This document shows positions 16,733-26,530 of a stretch of DNA of 64,000 nt, piece after piece (position 1 is the stretch's first letter; each line of letters begins with the position of its first letter). A program made the position numbers and the translations under genes. Source of the DNA: Hymenobacter psychrophilus (GTDB lineage: Bacteria; Bacteroidota; Bacteroidia; Cytophagales; Hymenobacteraceae); NCBI RefSeq assembly GCF_900107135.1, contig NZ_FNOV01000012.1, forward strand, positions 1 through 64,000. The letters are read 5' to 3'. The notes under the pieces were generated by a model. The model ran no database searches, was not told the origin of the DNA, and worked only from the letters and a program-made list of their open reading frames with translations.

Positions 16733-17440
16733 CTATTGCAGTAAGCCATACTTTACAATGCAGTAAATGGCCCGAAAACCGTCGCGCCAGCCGATTTTCT
16801 TGCCCTCGGCGTAGGTGCGGCCGTAGTAGCTGATGCCCACTTCGTAGATGCGTACACCGGGCACGCGGGCCATTTTCAGGGTTACTTCCGGTTCGAAACC
16901 AAAGCGCTTTTCTTCCAGCTGCAGGCCCTGCACCAACTCGCGACGGAAGAGCTTGTAGCAGGTTTCCATATCGGTGAGGTTGAGGTTGGCGCAGGCGTTG
17001 CACAGCGTAGTAAGCCACTTGTTGCCGATGCTGTGCCAGAAAAACAGGATGCGGTGGGGCTTGCCACCGATAAAGCGCGAGCCGTATACCACATCGGCTA
17101 CCCCGCGCAGTATGGGGGCCAGCAATACGTTGTATTCGTGGGGGTCGTACTCTAGATCGGCATCCTGAATAATGATGAATTCGCCGGTGGCTGCTCGGAT
17201 GCCCGTGTGCAGTGCAGCACCTTTGCCTTGATTAACGGTATGGCGATGGTAGCTCAGTGGCAGTTCCGGATGCTCGGCTGCGTAGCGCTGCACGACGGTG
17301 GCCGTATCGTCGGCTGAGCAGTCGTCTACCACAATCACTTCCTTACCAAAACCGCCCACCAGTTCCACGGCCCGGATCTGGTCCAGCACCCGCGCTATGG
17401 TTGCGCCCTCATTGTAAGCCGGAATAATGATAGAAAGCAT
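16733..17440 (-). CDS. Family 2 glycosyltransferase, DPM1-like
   Basis: 235 residues with no membrane helix, as in soluble-type dolichol/polyprenyl-phosphate mannose synthases. SIIIPAYNEGATI, VIVVDDCSADDT and IIIQDADLEYDPHEY give the nucleotide and metal sites; KPHRILFFWHSIGNKWLTTL and METCYKLFRRE are the family blocks. It probably transfers a sugar onto a polyprenyl phosphate, or is a locus glycosyltransferase. It lies after asnB and before ugd, all in one direction, in the surface-glycan region. Confidence 0.88.
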   Translation of the reverse strand: MLSIIIPAYNEGATIARVLDQIRAVELVGGFGKEVIVVDDCSADDTATVVQRYAAEHPELPLSYHRHTVNQGKGAALHTGIRAATGEFIIIQDADLEYDPHEYNVLLAPILRGVADVVYGSRFIGGKPHRILFFWHSIGNKWLTTLCNACANLNLTDMETCYKLFRRELVQGLQLEEKRFGFEPEVTLKMARVPGVRIYEVGISYYGRTYAEGKKIGWRDGFRAIYCIVKYGLLQ

Positions 17441-17443
17441 TTT

Positions 17444-17564
17444 TTTGAGCTGTTAGCTGATGGCTGTTAGCTATTAGCTTTTGACATTTACTTCGATCCG
17501 CTGCGTTAGCCGCAGCCAGCACCCTGAAAGCTAATAGCTAACAGTCATCAGCTAACAGCTCAAA
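17444..17564. repeat. 38-bp near-perfect inverted repeat of AGCT/TAGCT units
   Basis: Arms 17444-17481 and 17527-17564 pair over 38 bp with a single mismatch and are built from short units such as AGCTGTTAGCTGAT. The spacer is 45 nt. It fills the gap between asnB and the GT2 gene and would form a long stable hairpin in their transcript. Similar units occur at 19497-19545, 28909-28920, 29020-29056 and 40290-40465. Confidence 0.7.
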
Positions 17565-17565
17565 T

Positions 17566-19470
17566 TCAGATCATCCATTTCTTCCACCACCACTGAAACA
17601 CGATGAGGGCCCAGATGCGGGCGTGCACATCGCCGGGGTTGCTGGAGAACAGCTGCTTTTTGAGCTGCTGCACCGCGGCTACGTCAAAAACTCCCTGCGC
17701 CTCGATAAAGCCGTCGGAGAGCAGGTCGTCTTCGATGAGCGGGCGCAGTTCACCGCGAAACCACTTGAGCAGCGGCACCTCGAAGCCCTTTTTAGGGCGC
17801 TTGTACAGTTCTTCGGGCAGCATGGGCCGGAAGGCGTCCTGCACGATTTTCTTCTTCATGCCGGCGTCGATCTTGCTGCTCACGGGCAGCGAGAAGGCGA
17901 AGCGCACCACGTTGGGGTCGAGGAAGGGCGGGCGCACTTCCAGCGAGTTGGCCATGCTCATCATGTCCACTTTGGCCAGCATGTCGTAGGGCAGCACCAT
18001 GCGCGTGTCGGTGAGCAACACTTCGTTTAGGTCACCATCGGCGTGCAGGTCTTCCAGCAGGTCGCGGCGGCGGCGCTCGTTCAGCTTGTTACCGACTTTA
18101 CGGCGCGCGGCACGGCTCAGCAGTTGGCGGGCGTCATCCTCCGAGGCAAACGAAGCCCAGTCCCAGTACCGGTTCTTGGGGCCGCTAAGCATGCCGCGCG
18201 AGAAGCGCTGAAACTGCCGCACTTTATTGCCAAAATAGGAATTGCGCGACTTGGGCAACGCGTTCCAGAGCAGATCAAGGCCGGCCACGGCTTCGGCCTT
18301 GAAGCCGCCCCGCCGCACCTGAAACTCGCCCATGTGCTTGTTGTAGCCGCCAAACAGCTCGTCGGCGCCGTCGCCACTCAGCGCTACGGTGGCCTTCTCG
18401 CGGGTACGCTTACTGAGGATGTAGACGGCCAGAGCGGAGGAGTCGGCGAAAGGCTCGTCGAGGTAGTTGAGCACATCGAAGATGTGGTCGTAGAGGTCCT
18501 GGTTGCGGAGCGAGAAAACCGTGTGGTTGGTTTTGTATCGCTCGGCTACCAACTTGGCATACTTGGTTTCATCGAAAAAGGGCTCGTCGGCGAAGCCGAT
18601 GCTGAACGTGTTCAGGTGGGGCGTGTGGCGGGTAGCTAGGGCCACAACAACCGACGAGTCGATGCCGCCACTCAGGAAGGCGCCGATGGGTACATCGGCC
18701 ACGAGGCGGCGGGCGGTGGCGTCGTCGAGCAGGTCGACCAGCTTGGCCTGCTGCTGCTCGTAGGTCAGCTTGTTTTTCTCAACCTTTTTGGGGTCGTAAG
18801 GAATTTTGTACCACTGCTTGCGCACCACCTTTTTGCCTTTCACGAACAGGTAATGGCCGGGCAGTACTTTTTTCACGCCCTTGAAAATGGTGGCCGGGCC
18901 CGGAATGTAGTTGAGCTGCAGATACTGGTTCAACGAAGTGTAGTCGAGCTTACGCGGAATACCCAGCGCCAGCAGCGACTTCATTTCGGAGGCGAACAGC
19001 AGCTTGTCCTCGTCGCGGTACACGAGCAGCGGCTTTTCGCCCATCCGGTCGCGGGCCACAAACAGCGAATCTTCCTCCTTATCGTAGATGGCGAAGGCGA
19101 AAAAGCCATTGAGCTTCTTCAGAAAGCTGCGCCCTTCGGCCATGTACAGGTGCAGAATTACTTCCGTATCGGTCTGAGAATGAAAGGCATGACCCTTTTG
19201 CACCAGCTGCTGACGCAACTCCCGGAAGTTGAAAATTTCCCCGTTGAAGGCAATCGTGTAGCGGCCCGAGTCGTCGGTCATGGGCTGGTTGCCATCGGCC
19301 GACAAATCGAGAATGGCCAGGCGCCGAAAGCCCAGGCCGCAGCCGGCGTAGATGAAATGTCCCTGCGAGTCGGGCCCCCGGCTCACGATGGCGTCGGTTG
19401 AGGCATGCAGGGCGGCCAGCGCACTACGGCCAGCCTCAGTAAAAGCGAATACTCCGGAGATTCCACACAT
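17566..19470 (-). CDS. asnB: Asparagine synthetase B, glutamine-hydrolysing
   Basis: 634 residues. It starts MCGISGVFAF, so Cys2 becomes the N-terminal nucleophile of the glutaminase domain; RRLAILDLSADGNQPM and YTIAFNGEIFNFRELR complete it. The synthetase domain has PIGAFLSGGIDSSVV, the PP-loop for ATP. Such AsnB-type enzymes within glycan loci often amidate uronic acids or other glycan carboxyls instead of making free asparagine (WbpS-like). With ugd and a UDP-xylose synthase nearby, uronamide formation is possible, but plain asparagine synthesis is equally compatible. A TACTTTTG box lies 9 bp upstream of the ATG. Confidence 0.92.
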   Translation of the reverse strand: MCGISGVFAFTEAGRSALAALHASTDAIVSRGPDSQGHFIYAGCGLGFRRLAILDLSADGNQPMTDDSGRYTIAFNGEIFNFRELRQQLVQKGHAFHSQTDTEVILHLYMAEGRSFLKKLNGFFAFAIYDKEEDSLFVARDRMGEKPLLVYRDEDKLLFASEMKSLLALGIPRKLDYTSLNQYLQLNYIPGPATIFKGVKKVLPGHYLFVKGKKVVRKQWYKIPYDPKKVEKNKLTYEQQQAKLVDLLDDATARRLVADVPIGAFLSGGIDSSVVVALATRHTPHLNTFSIGFADEPFFDETKYAKLVAERYKTNHTVFSLRNQDLYDHIFDVLNYLDEPFADSSALAVYILSKRTREKATVALSGDGADELFGGYNKHMGEFQVRRGGFKAEAVAGLDLLWNALPKSRNSYFGNKVRQFQRFSRGMLSGPKNRYWDWASFASEDDARQLLSRAARRKVGNKLNERRRRDLLEDLHADGDLNEVLLTDTRMVLPYDMLAKVDMMSMANSLEVRPPFLDPNVVRFAFSLPVSSKIDAGMKKKIVQDAFRPMLPEELYKRPKKGFEVPLLKWFRGELRPLIEDDLLSDGFIEAQGVFDVAAVQQLKKQLFSSNPGDVHARIWALIVFQWWWKKWMI

Positions 19471-19478
19471 ATGGCTGG

Positions 19479-19486
19479 CAAAAGTA
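19479..19486 (-). promoter_or_regulatory. Bacteroidota -7 box for asnB
   Basis: TACTTTTG on the minus strand, 8 bp before the asnB start codon, fits TAnnTTTG. The predicted transcript would have almost no 5' leader. It would be the first promoter of the polysaccharide locus. The 260-bp gap 19471-19730 otherwise holds only AGCT-type repeat units near 19500-19540. Confidence 0.6.
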
Positions 19487-19730
19487 CGAACGAAGTAGTC
19501 AGCTGGTAGCTTTTAGCTGGCCGCCGTTAGCTTTTATTATTCCCAGAGGCATTGGGGCCGGCATTGGGCCACACTGTTTTAGGCAGGAGAGCTACCGCGC
19601 GAAAGTTCAGTAGCGCCACATACGGTCAGCTCGGAAGAGTCCGCCCATTCTCGTAACCTAAGCCTGCCTCCGTCAGTAAACCCCACGTATTCTCCCCTCC
19701 CACTACCGACACATTTCAACCCAACTTACG

Positions 19731-20198
19731 ATGAGTCTCCAGCAAGATTTTGAAGCCGCCACCTCGCGTATCGACCAACTGCCCGGCGAAATGGCTGCCG
19801 CCCACATGACCGAACTCTACGGCCTTTATAAGCAGGCCACCGACGGCGACCACGATGCCAAGCGCGACGAAGTGGGCGACGACACGCCTGATAACCCCAG
19901 CGGCCCCGGCGGGCTCTCGCAGGGCCAGTGGGATGCCTGGAGCAAGTGCAAAGGCATGTCGCACGAGGAGGCCAAGCAACAGTACATCAGCCGGGCCAAC
20001 GAAATTGCCGGCGAATACCAGCAAGGCAAGCCCGAAGCACTATCCCAGGATTCACTTGGCGCTCCTGGCACGGCCGGAGCCAGCCCCGTTGCCCAGGCGC
20101 AGCAGCAGGCTGGCCAGTCGCAGCCGGGCGGCCTAAGCGGCAGCATCAAGGAAGGCACGCCTTATGGCGGCGAAGACGAACTGAAGAACAAGCAATAA
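19731..20198 (+). CDS. Acyl-CoA-binding protein with a disordered tail
   Basis: 155 residues. The first 95 have the ACBP pattern: four helices with LYGLYKQATDGD, then WDAWSKCKGMSHEEAKQQYI, which contains the acyl-CoA headgroup contacts. An insertion of charged residues (DAKRDEVGDDTPDNPSGPGG) sits in the middle, and the last 55 residues are Gln, Gly and Pro rich and probably disordered. Bacterial ACBPs carry long-chain acyl-CoA in the cytoplasm. It stands alone with its own terminator. Confidence 0.85.
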   Translation: MSLQQDFEAATSRIDQLPGEMAAAHMTELYGLYKQATDGDHDAKRDEVGDDTPDNPSGPGGLSQGQWDAWSKCKGMSHEEAKQQYISRANEIAGEYQQGKPEALSQDSLGAPGTAGASPVAQAQQQAGQSQPGGLSGSIKEGTPYGGEDELKNKQ

Positions 20199-20221
20199 AT
20201 CACGGGTTTTGTGAACGATTG

Positions 20222-20263
20222 AAAACGAAGCAGCCACCTCAGTTGAGGTGGCTGCTTCGTTTT
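20222..20263. terminator. Bidirectional intrinsic terminator
   Basis: A perfect 20-bp stem (20222-20241 with 20244-20263) with a 2-nt loop, flanked by A and T runs, between the convergent ACBP and FAD-oxidase genes. It serves both strands. Confidence 0.9.
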
Positions 20264-20353
20264 ACCGCATAAGCTGGCTTAACGCTGACGAAGGGACCCG
20301 CTACAAAATCCGTGAACCGAAGAACAGCGAAGCTAAATCCGTGACAATCCTTG

Positions 20354-21772
<1,419 letters not shown>

Positions 21773-21802
21773 GGGCGAGCGAGATAAAGTGAGGAGGGCG
21801 CG

Positions 21803-21810
21803 TATCTTTG
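21803..21810 (+). promoter_or_regulatory. Bacteroidota -7 box almost touching a start codon
   Basis: TATCTTTG matches TAnnTTTG and ends 5 bp before the ATG at 21816. The transcription start would fall at or next to the start codon, implying a leaderless mRNA. Confidence 0.6.
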
Positions 21811-21815
21811 CCCCA

Positions 21816-22496
21816 ATGCAGGAATACAGTACGAAGGTAAGTTATTCGGCCTGGTGGCGGCAATGGACACTTCCGGTTTTAGTGCTACTGGCGCTGAGCG
21901 CGCTGCCGGGCTGCAACGCCGGCAAGGTAAACTATAACAACGGCCGTTACCATTCGGCCCGCGACATGGCGCGCATAAAGGCCGCCGCACGGGCCCGCGG
22001 CCGGGGCCGGGCCCCGGTTACGGTGAAAACCAAAACTAAAACGGCCGCCGGCAGCACCAAAATGACCTCACGGCGGCCCGGCGCCTCCCCTATTGCCGCC
22101 AACGTGTCGCGGCCCATTGCCGAGGTAATTGAAACGGCCCGCTCCTACCAGGGTGTACCCTATAAGTACGGTGGCACCACCCGCCTGGGCATGGACTGCT
22201 CGGGGCTGCTGCAGGAGTCGTTTGCGGCCATTAACGTCAACATTCCCCGCTCGAGCAACGAGCAGGCCGGATGGGGGCTGCCCGTGAAGCCCCAGGAGTT
22301 GCAGCCGGGCGATTTGGTATTTTTTGGGGCCTCGCCGGGCAGTAACACCATCACCCATGTGGGAATGGTGACAGTGGCCACGCCTGAGAGTGTGCAGTTT
22401 ATCCACGCCTCCAGCTCGTTGGGCGTTATCGAGAATGCGCTGGAAACGGATTATTACCTGAGCCGATTTATTAAGGCAGTAAGGCCCAGGTTATGA
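21816..22496 (+). CDS. NlpC/P60 family cell-wall hydrolase, lipoprotein
   Basis: 226 residues from the ATG at 21816; a longer frame from 21771 would cross the divergent gene's start and the promoter box. A lipobox LLALSALPGC puts the lipid on Cys33. A basic linker (residues 50-100) is followed by the NlpC/P60 domain: GMDCSGLLQESF (nucleophile Cys128), ITHVGMV (His181) and FIHASS (His197). It is predicted to cut gamma-D-glutamyl-diaminopimelate bonds in the periplasm. Confidence 0.92.
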   Translation: MQEYSTKVSYSAWWRQWTLPVLVLLALSALPGCNAGKVNYNNGRYHSARDMARIKAAARARGRGRAPVTVKTKTKTAAGSTKMTSRRPGASPIAANVSRPIAEVIETARSYQGVPYKYGGTTRLGMDCSGLLQESFAAINVNIPRSSNEQAGWGLPVKPQELQPGDLVFFGASPGSNTITHVGMVTVATPESVQFIHASSSLGVIENALETDYYLSRFIKAVRPRL

Positions 22497-22507
22497 AATC
22501 AACCAGT

Positions 22508-22515
22508 TACCTTTG
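22508..22515 (+). promoter_or_regulatory. Upstream TAnnTTTG match in the TonB-receptor leader
   Basis: TACCTTTG, 12 bp after the NlpC/P60 stop. An identical 8-mer stands at 22615-22622 (both followed by CGG), so the TonB-receptor gene may have two promoters, or one copy may be fortuitous. Confidence 0.35.
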
Positions 22516-22614
22516 CGGCCAGTAAGCTACCGGTGCTATCTTCATCCGCCCCGGCAACAGGCATGAACAAGGCAATCATCACACTACCGTAACATGCGTC
22601 GGCCCCCTGGGCCT

Positions 22615-22622
22615 TACCTTTG
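22615..22622 (+). promoter_or_regulatory. Bacteroidota -7 box for the TonB receptor
   Basis: TACCTTTG matches TAnnTTTG and lies 53 bp before the ATG at 22676, giving a leader of roughly 45 nt. Confidence 0.6.
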
Positions 22623-22675
22623 CGGAAGCTTTTTACTTTTTTCAAAAGCCCCTTTTTCACCCATTCCCCTCTTCT

Positions 22676-25600
22676 ATGAGACGCCACCTTTACGCTTCAG
22701 TAGCGCTGGTTCCGATGGCACTCGTGTCGGCGCACTTGAGCTGGGCACAGGTTTCCACTTCGGCAATGAGCGGTATCGTTACCGACAAAACCGGCGAGGG
22801 ACTTCCCGGCGCTACGGTAATTGCTGTGCACACGCCTACCAACACGCAGTACGTGGCCCCCACCAATTCGGACGGCCGCTTCAGCATCCAGGGCATGCGC
22901 GTAGGCGGGCCCTACACGGTTCGGATTACGTTTGTGGGCTACCAGGATGTAACGCGGGAAAACCTGTTCCTAACGCTGGGACAGAGCTTCCGTCTCGACG
23001 TGAACCTGAGCGAAACCAGCACGCAGCTGGGCGAAGTAGTAGTAGCGGGTAAGCGCAACTCGCTGATCAACTCCGATCAGCAGGGCTCGGTTACGGCCGT
23101 GCAGCGCGAGCAAATTGAGCGCCTGCCCTCCATTTCGCGTAGCCTCAACGACTTCACCCGTCTTACGCCCCAGGCCAACAGTGGCCCTAATGGCCCCTCT
23201 ATTGGTGGCGGCAACAACCGGCAGAACAACTTCACGGTTGACGGCTCCGACTTCAACAACAACTTCGGCATCGGGGGCAACCTGCCAGCCGGCGGCTCGC
23301 CCCTCTCGCTCGACGCCATCGACCAGTTGGTTGTCAGCGTAACGCCTTACGACGTACGTCAGGCCGGCTTTATCGGTGCGGCCATCAACGCCGTAACCCG
23401 CTCGGGTACCAACGATTTCAGCGGCTCGGCTTACTCCTATTACCGCAACCAGAGCTTTATTGGCAACAACGTAGGCGGCGAGAAATTCGACCTGCAGGAC
23501 TCGCGCTTCTACCAGTACGGTTTCCGGCTGGGTGGCCCCATCATCAAGGACAAGCTCTTCTTCTTTGCCAACGCCGAAATTGAGGAGAACCGCACGCCCG
23601 GCCAGACCCGCCGCGTTAGCAGCACCGAAACCCCCTTCGGCCAGGGCACAACTAACATCGTGCGGCCAACCGGCCCCGAGCTAGATGGCATCAGCAACTA
23701 CCTGAGCGAGCGGTTTGGCTACTCAACGGGCGGCTACCAGGGCTATGAATTCACCAGCCCCCGCACCAAGTACCTGGCGCGCCTCGACTGGAACATCAAC
23801 TCGCGCAACCGTTTCAACGTGCGCTACAGCCAGACGGAAGGCAAATCTCCTTCCTTCCCGAGCGGCTCGTCCAGCCCGCTGACCAACTTCCCTTTCGGCA
23901 CGGGCCGGACCGACCTGAACGCGCTGCCTTTCCGCAACGCGGGTTACTTCCAGGAGTCGAACTTCTACTCCGGCGCGGCCGAGCTGAACTCGACTATTGG
24001 TTCGAGCATGACCAACACGTTGCGCGCAACCTACACCAAGCAGAACGACCCGCGTAGCTCCGACAGCCAATTGTTCCCGTTCGTCGACATCCTGAAGGAC
24101 GGCACTCCGTTCACGTCTTTCGGTTACGAGCCCTTCTCGCTAGGCAACCTGCGCGATGTGGAAATCTACTCGGTGCGCGACGACTTCTCGTGGCTGCGGG
24201 GCCGCCACAACATTACGTTGGGCTTCCAGGGTGATTATAGCATCACCAAAAACGGTTTCCAGCGCTTTGCCGCCAGCTACTACCGCTTCAACACGTTCGA
24301 AGATTTCCAGATATCCAGCAATCCGGCCTCCACGCCGGCTCAGCTGTTCGCTGCCCGGCCCACCGACTTCGCCTACACGTACTCGCTGGCGCCAAACTTC
24401 GAGCAGGCTTTCCCAACATTCAAATTCGGTCAGTACTCGGCCTACGCCCAGGATGAATACTCCTTCGCCGACAACTTCCGGGTGCTCTTCGGCCTGCGTG
24501 CCGATTACGTAACCTACCCCGAGAAGCTGCAGTCGCACCCCCTCATCCAGCCCCTGACGTTCGCCGGTGGCGAAAAGATCGACGTATCCAACCTGCCGAA
24601 GTCCAGCATCCTGCTCTCGCCTCGTATTGGCTTCAACTGGGATGTACAGGGCGACCGCACGGTGCAGCTGCGCGGTGGTACCGGCATCTTCACGGGCCGC
24701 GTACCTTACGTGTGGATCGTGAGCCAGGCCGGCGACGCCGGTTTGCTGCAGGTGACGCGTACTTTCTCGGGCGACGCTATTGTTGCTCAGAACGCTACGA
24801 CCGGTGCCTACACCAGCCAGCTGCCCGGCGGCTACCGCGGCTTCAACGAAAGCCCCGGCTTCTATCGCCCCGAAACCGTGCCGGTGGCCGGTACGGTTAT
24901 CCCGAACGTAATTTCGGCGGTATCCGAAGACTTCCGTTTCCCCCAGACCTGGAAATCCAGCCTGGCTATGGACGTGCAGTTGCCCGGTGGGCTGGTTGGT
25001 TCGTTGGAAGGTATCTACAACAAAGACCTGAATACGGCGGTATTCCGCAATGCCAATATTGTAGAGGGAACTAACCTGAACGTTCGCAACTACCCCGACA
25101 ACCGTCTGATTTATCCTTCGGCCAACAACCTGAAGTTTATCAACCCCATCAACGGGGCAGGACAGGCCGTAGCGAACGGTGCTGCCGGTGGCGGCGCCTT
25201 CAATGCCATCGTACTCGACAACGCCAGCAAAGGCTACTACTGGTCGCTGACGGCCAAGCTGGAGCGCCAGTTCGCCAGCGGCATTTACGCTTCGGTGGGC
25301 TACACCCGCTCGGCAGCGCGTAACCTCTACGACGGTGGCGGCGACCAGCCCCTCTCGGCCTGGCAGCAGACACCGACCGTGAACGGTGCCAACAACCTGT
25401 CGCTTAGCTACGCCAGCTACGTAGTGCCCGACCGCCTGATTGCTTCGCTTTCGTACAAGAAAGAGTACATCGGTCACCTGGCCACTACGGTGTCGGTATT
25501 CTACGAAGGCAGCCAGCAGGGCCGCTTCTCGTACCTGTACGCCGGCGACTTCAACCGCGACGGAGCCAATGCCGACCTGATCTACATCCCGCGCGACGCG

Positions 25601-26083
25601 TCGGAAATCACGTTCGTACCCCAGACCGTAGGTTCGGGCGCATCTGCTGTTACGTTTGATGCAAAGCAACAGAGTGACCTGTTCTTCGCTTATGTCGATC
25701 AGGACAAGTACCTGAGCAAGCACCGCGGCCAGTATGCCGAGCGCAACGGCGCCCTGCTGCCTTGGCGCAACCAGTTCGACGTGAAAATTCTGCAGGACCT
25801 GTTTGTTGATTTGGGCAAGAAGCGCAACACGCTGCAGCTTAGCCTCGACGTCTTCAACCTGGGTAACCTGCTCAACAACGACTGGGGCATCATCAAGCAG
25901 ACCAACGCTACCTCGGTACTGGTGCCGACCAACCAGAACGCGTTGGCGGCCAACGGTACCACCCAGCCTACGTTCCGCCTGCAGCTCGACCGCGGCGGCT
26001 TGGTAAAAGAGACGTTCCGCAATAACCTGGGCGTAGCTTCTACTTACTACATGCAGGTTGGCCTTCGCTACATCTTCAACTAA
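22676..26083 (+). CDS. Oar-like TonB-dependent outer membrane receptor
   Basis: 1135 residues. A signal peptide (about 1-25, ending SWAQ) leads into a carboxypeptidase-regulatory-like beta sandwich (about 28-115: GIVTDKTGEGLPGATVIAVH, GRFSIQGMRVGGPYTVRITF). The plug domain follows (about 130-245: GGNNRQNNFTVDGSDFNNNF, then VSVTPYDVRQAGFIGAAINA and VTRSGTNDFSGSAY), then a large beta barrel ending YMQVGLRYIFN. The arrangement is that of Oar/OmpA-related receptors, which import large substrates or export peptides by TonB energy. No SusD partner follows, so a polysaccharide SusCD system is unlikely. Confidence 0.93.
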   Translation: MRRHLYASVALVPMALVSAHLSWAQVSTSAMSGIVTDKTGEGLPGATVIAVHTPTNTQYVAPTNSDGRFSIQGMRVGGPYTVRITFVGYQDVTRENLFLTLGQSFRLDVNLSETSTQLGEVVVAGKRNSLINSDQQGSVTAVQREQIERLPSISRSLNDFTRLTPQANSGPNGPSIGGGNNRQNNFTVDGSDFNNNFGIGGNLPAGGSPLSLDAIDQLVVSVTPYDVRQAGFIGAAINAVTRSGTNDFSGSAYSYYRNQSFIGNNVGGEKFDLQDSRFYQYGFRLGGPIIKDKLFFFANAEIEENRTPGQTRRVSSTETPFGQGTTNIVRPTGPELDGISNYLSERFGYSTGGYQGYEFTSPRTKYLARLDWNINSRNRFNVRYSQTEGKSPSFPSGSSSPLTNFPFGTGRTDLNALPFRNAGYFQESNFYSGAAELNSTIGSSMTNTLRATYTKQNDPRSSDSQLFPFVDILKDGTPFTSFGYEPFSLGNLRDVEIYSVRDDFSWLRGRHNITLGFQGDYSITKNGFQRFAASYYRFNTFEDFQISSNPASTPAQLFAARPTDFAYTYSLAPNFEQAFPTFKFGQYSAYAQDEYSFADNFRVLFGLRADYVTYPEKLQSHPLIQPLTFAGGEKIDVSNLPKSSILLSPRIGFNWDVQGDRTVQLRGGTGIFTGRVPYVWIVSQAGDAGLLQVTRTFSGDAIVAQNATTGAYTSQLPGGYRGFNESPGFYRPETVPVAGTVIPNVISAVSEDFRFPQTWKSSLAMDVQLPGGLVGSLEGIYNKDLNTAVFRNANIVEGTNLNVRNYPDNRLIYPSANNLKFINPINGAGQAVANGAAGGGAFNAIVLDNASKGYYWSLTAKLERQFASGIYASVGYTRSAARNLYDGGGDQPLSAWQQTPTVNGANNLSLSYASYVVPDRLIASLSYKKEYIGHLATTVSVFYEGSQQGRFSYLYAGDFNRDGANADLIYIPRDASEITFVPQTVGSGASAVTFDAKQQSDLFFAYVDQDKYLSKHRGQYAERNGALLPWRNQFDVKILQDLFVDLGKKRNTLQLSLDVFNLGNLLNNDWGIIKQTNATSVLVPTNQNALAANGTTQPTFRLQLDRGGLVKETFRNNLGVASTYYMQVGLRYIFN

Positions 26084-26104
26084 GCGAAGTACTTAGCTTT
26101 CTGA

Positions 26105-26134
26105 AAACGGGCTGGCGGCATCGCCAGCCCGTTT
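26105..26134 (+). terminator. Intrinsic terminator of the TonB-receptor gene
   Basis: A 13-bp perfect stem (26105-26117 with 26122-26134) and 4-nt loop, continuing into nine T residues, 20 bp after the stop codon. Confidence 0.93.
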
Positions 26135-26150
26135 TTTTTTACTCCCCGGC

Positions 26151-26180
26151 TTGCAGATTCGAAAAGGCGGCGTACTTTTG
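26151..26180 (+). promoter_or_regulatory. Promoter of the tRNA-Ala pair
   Basis: TTG (26151-26153), 19 nt, then TACTTTTG (26173-26180): an exact fit to the Bacteroidota promoter spacing. It lies 43 bp before the first tRNA. Confidence 0.8.
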
Positions 26181-26222
26181 CCTCACCAAAACGCATTCGG
26201 CGGCTTGGTTCAGTACCACGAG

Positions 26223-26295
<73 letters not shown>

Positions 26296-26332
26296 CTCCC
26301 GTTTCGCAACCGGCGAAACGCGTACTACCCCG

Positions 26333-26405
<73 letters not shown>

Positions 26406-26456
26406 CGGACCACGGATCGGCGCAGTTTTCTTGAATTGCGGCTCTCGTGCATAACT

Positions 26457-26488
26457 AAAAAGGCCACCTCAACTGAGGTGGCCTTTTT
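26457..26488. terminator. Bidirectional intrinsic terminator
   Basis: A perfect 15-bp stem (26457-26471 with 26474-26488), 2-nt loop, A-run before and T-run after. It ends the tRNA transcript on the plus strand and the cysK transcript on the minus strand. Confidence 0.92.
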
Positions 26489-26530
26489 GCTTTTGGGTAT
26501 ATCGGATTTTATACCTTTCAGGCTATGAAA

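Noticed and set aside
24140..25723. 527-residue open frame on the minus strand
   Set aside because: Shadow of the TonB-receptor barrel; no motif, and it lies wholly inside a well-supported gene.
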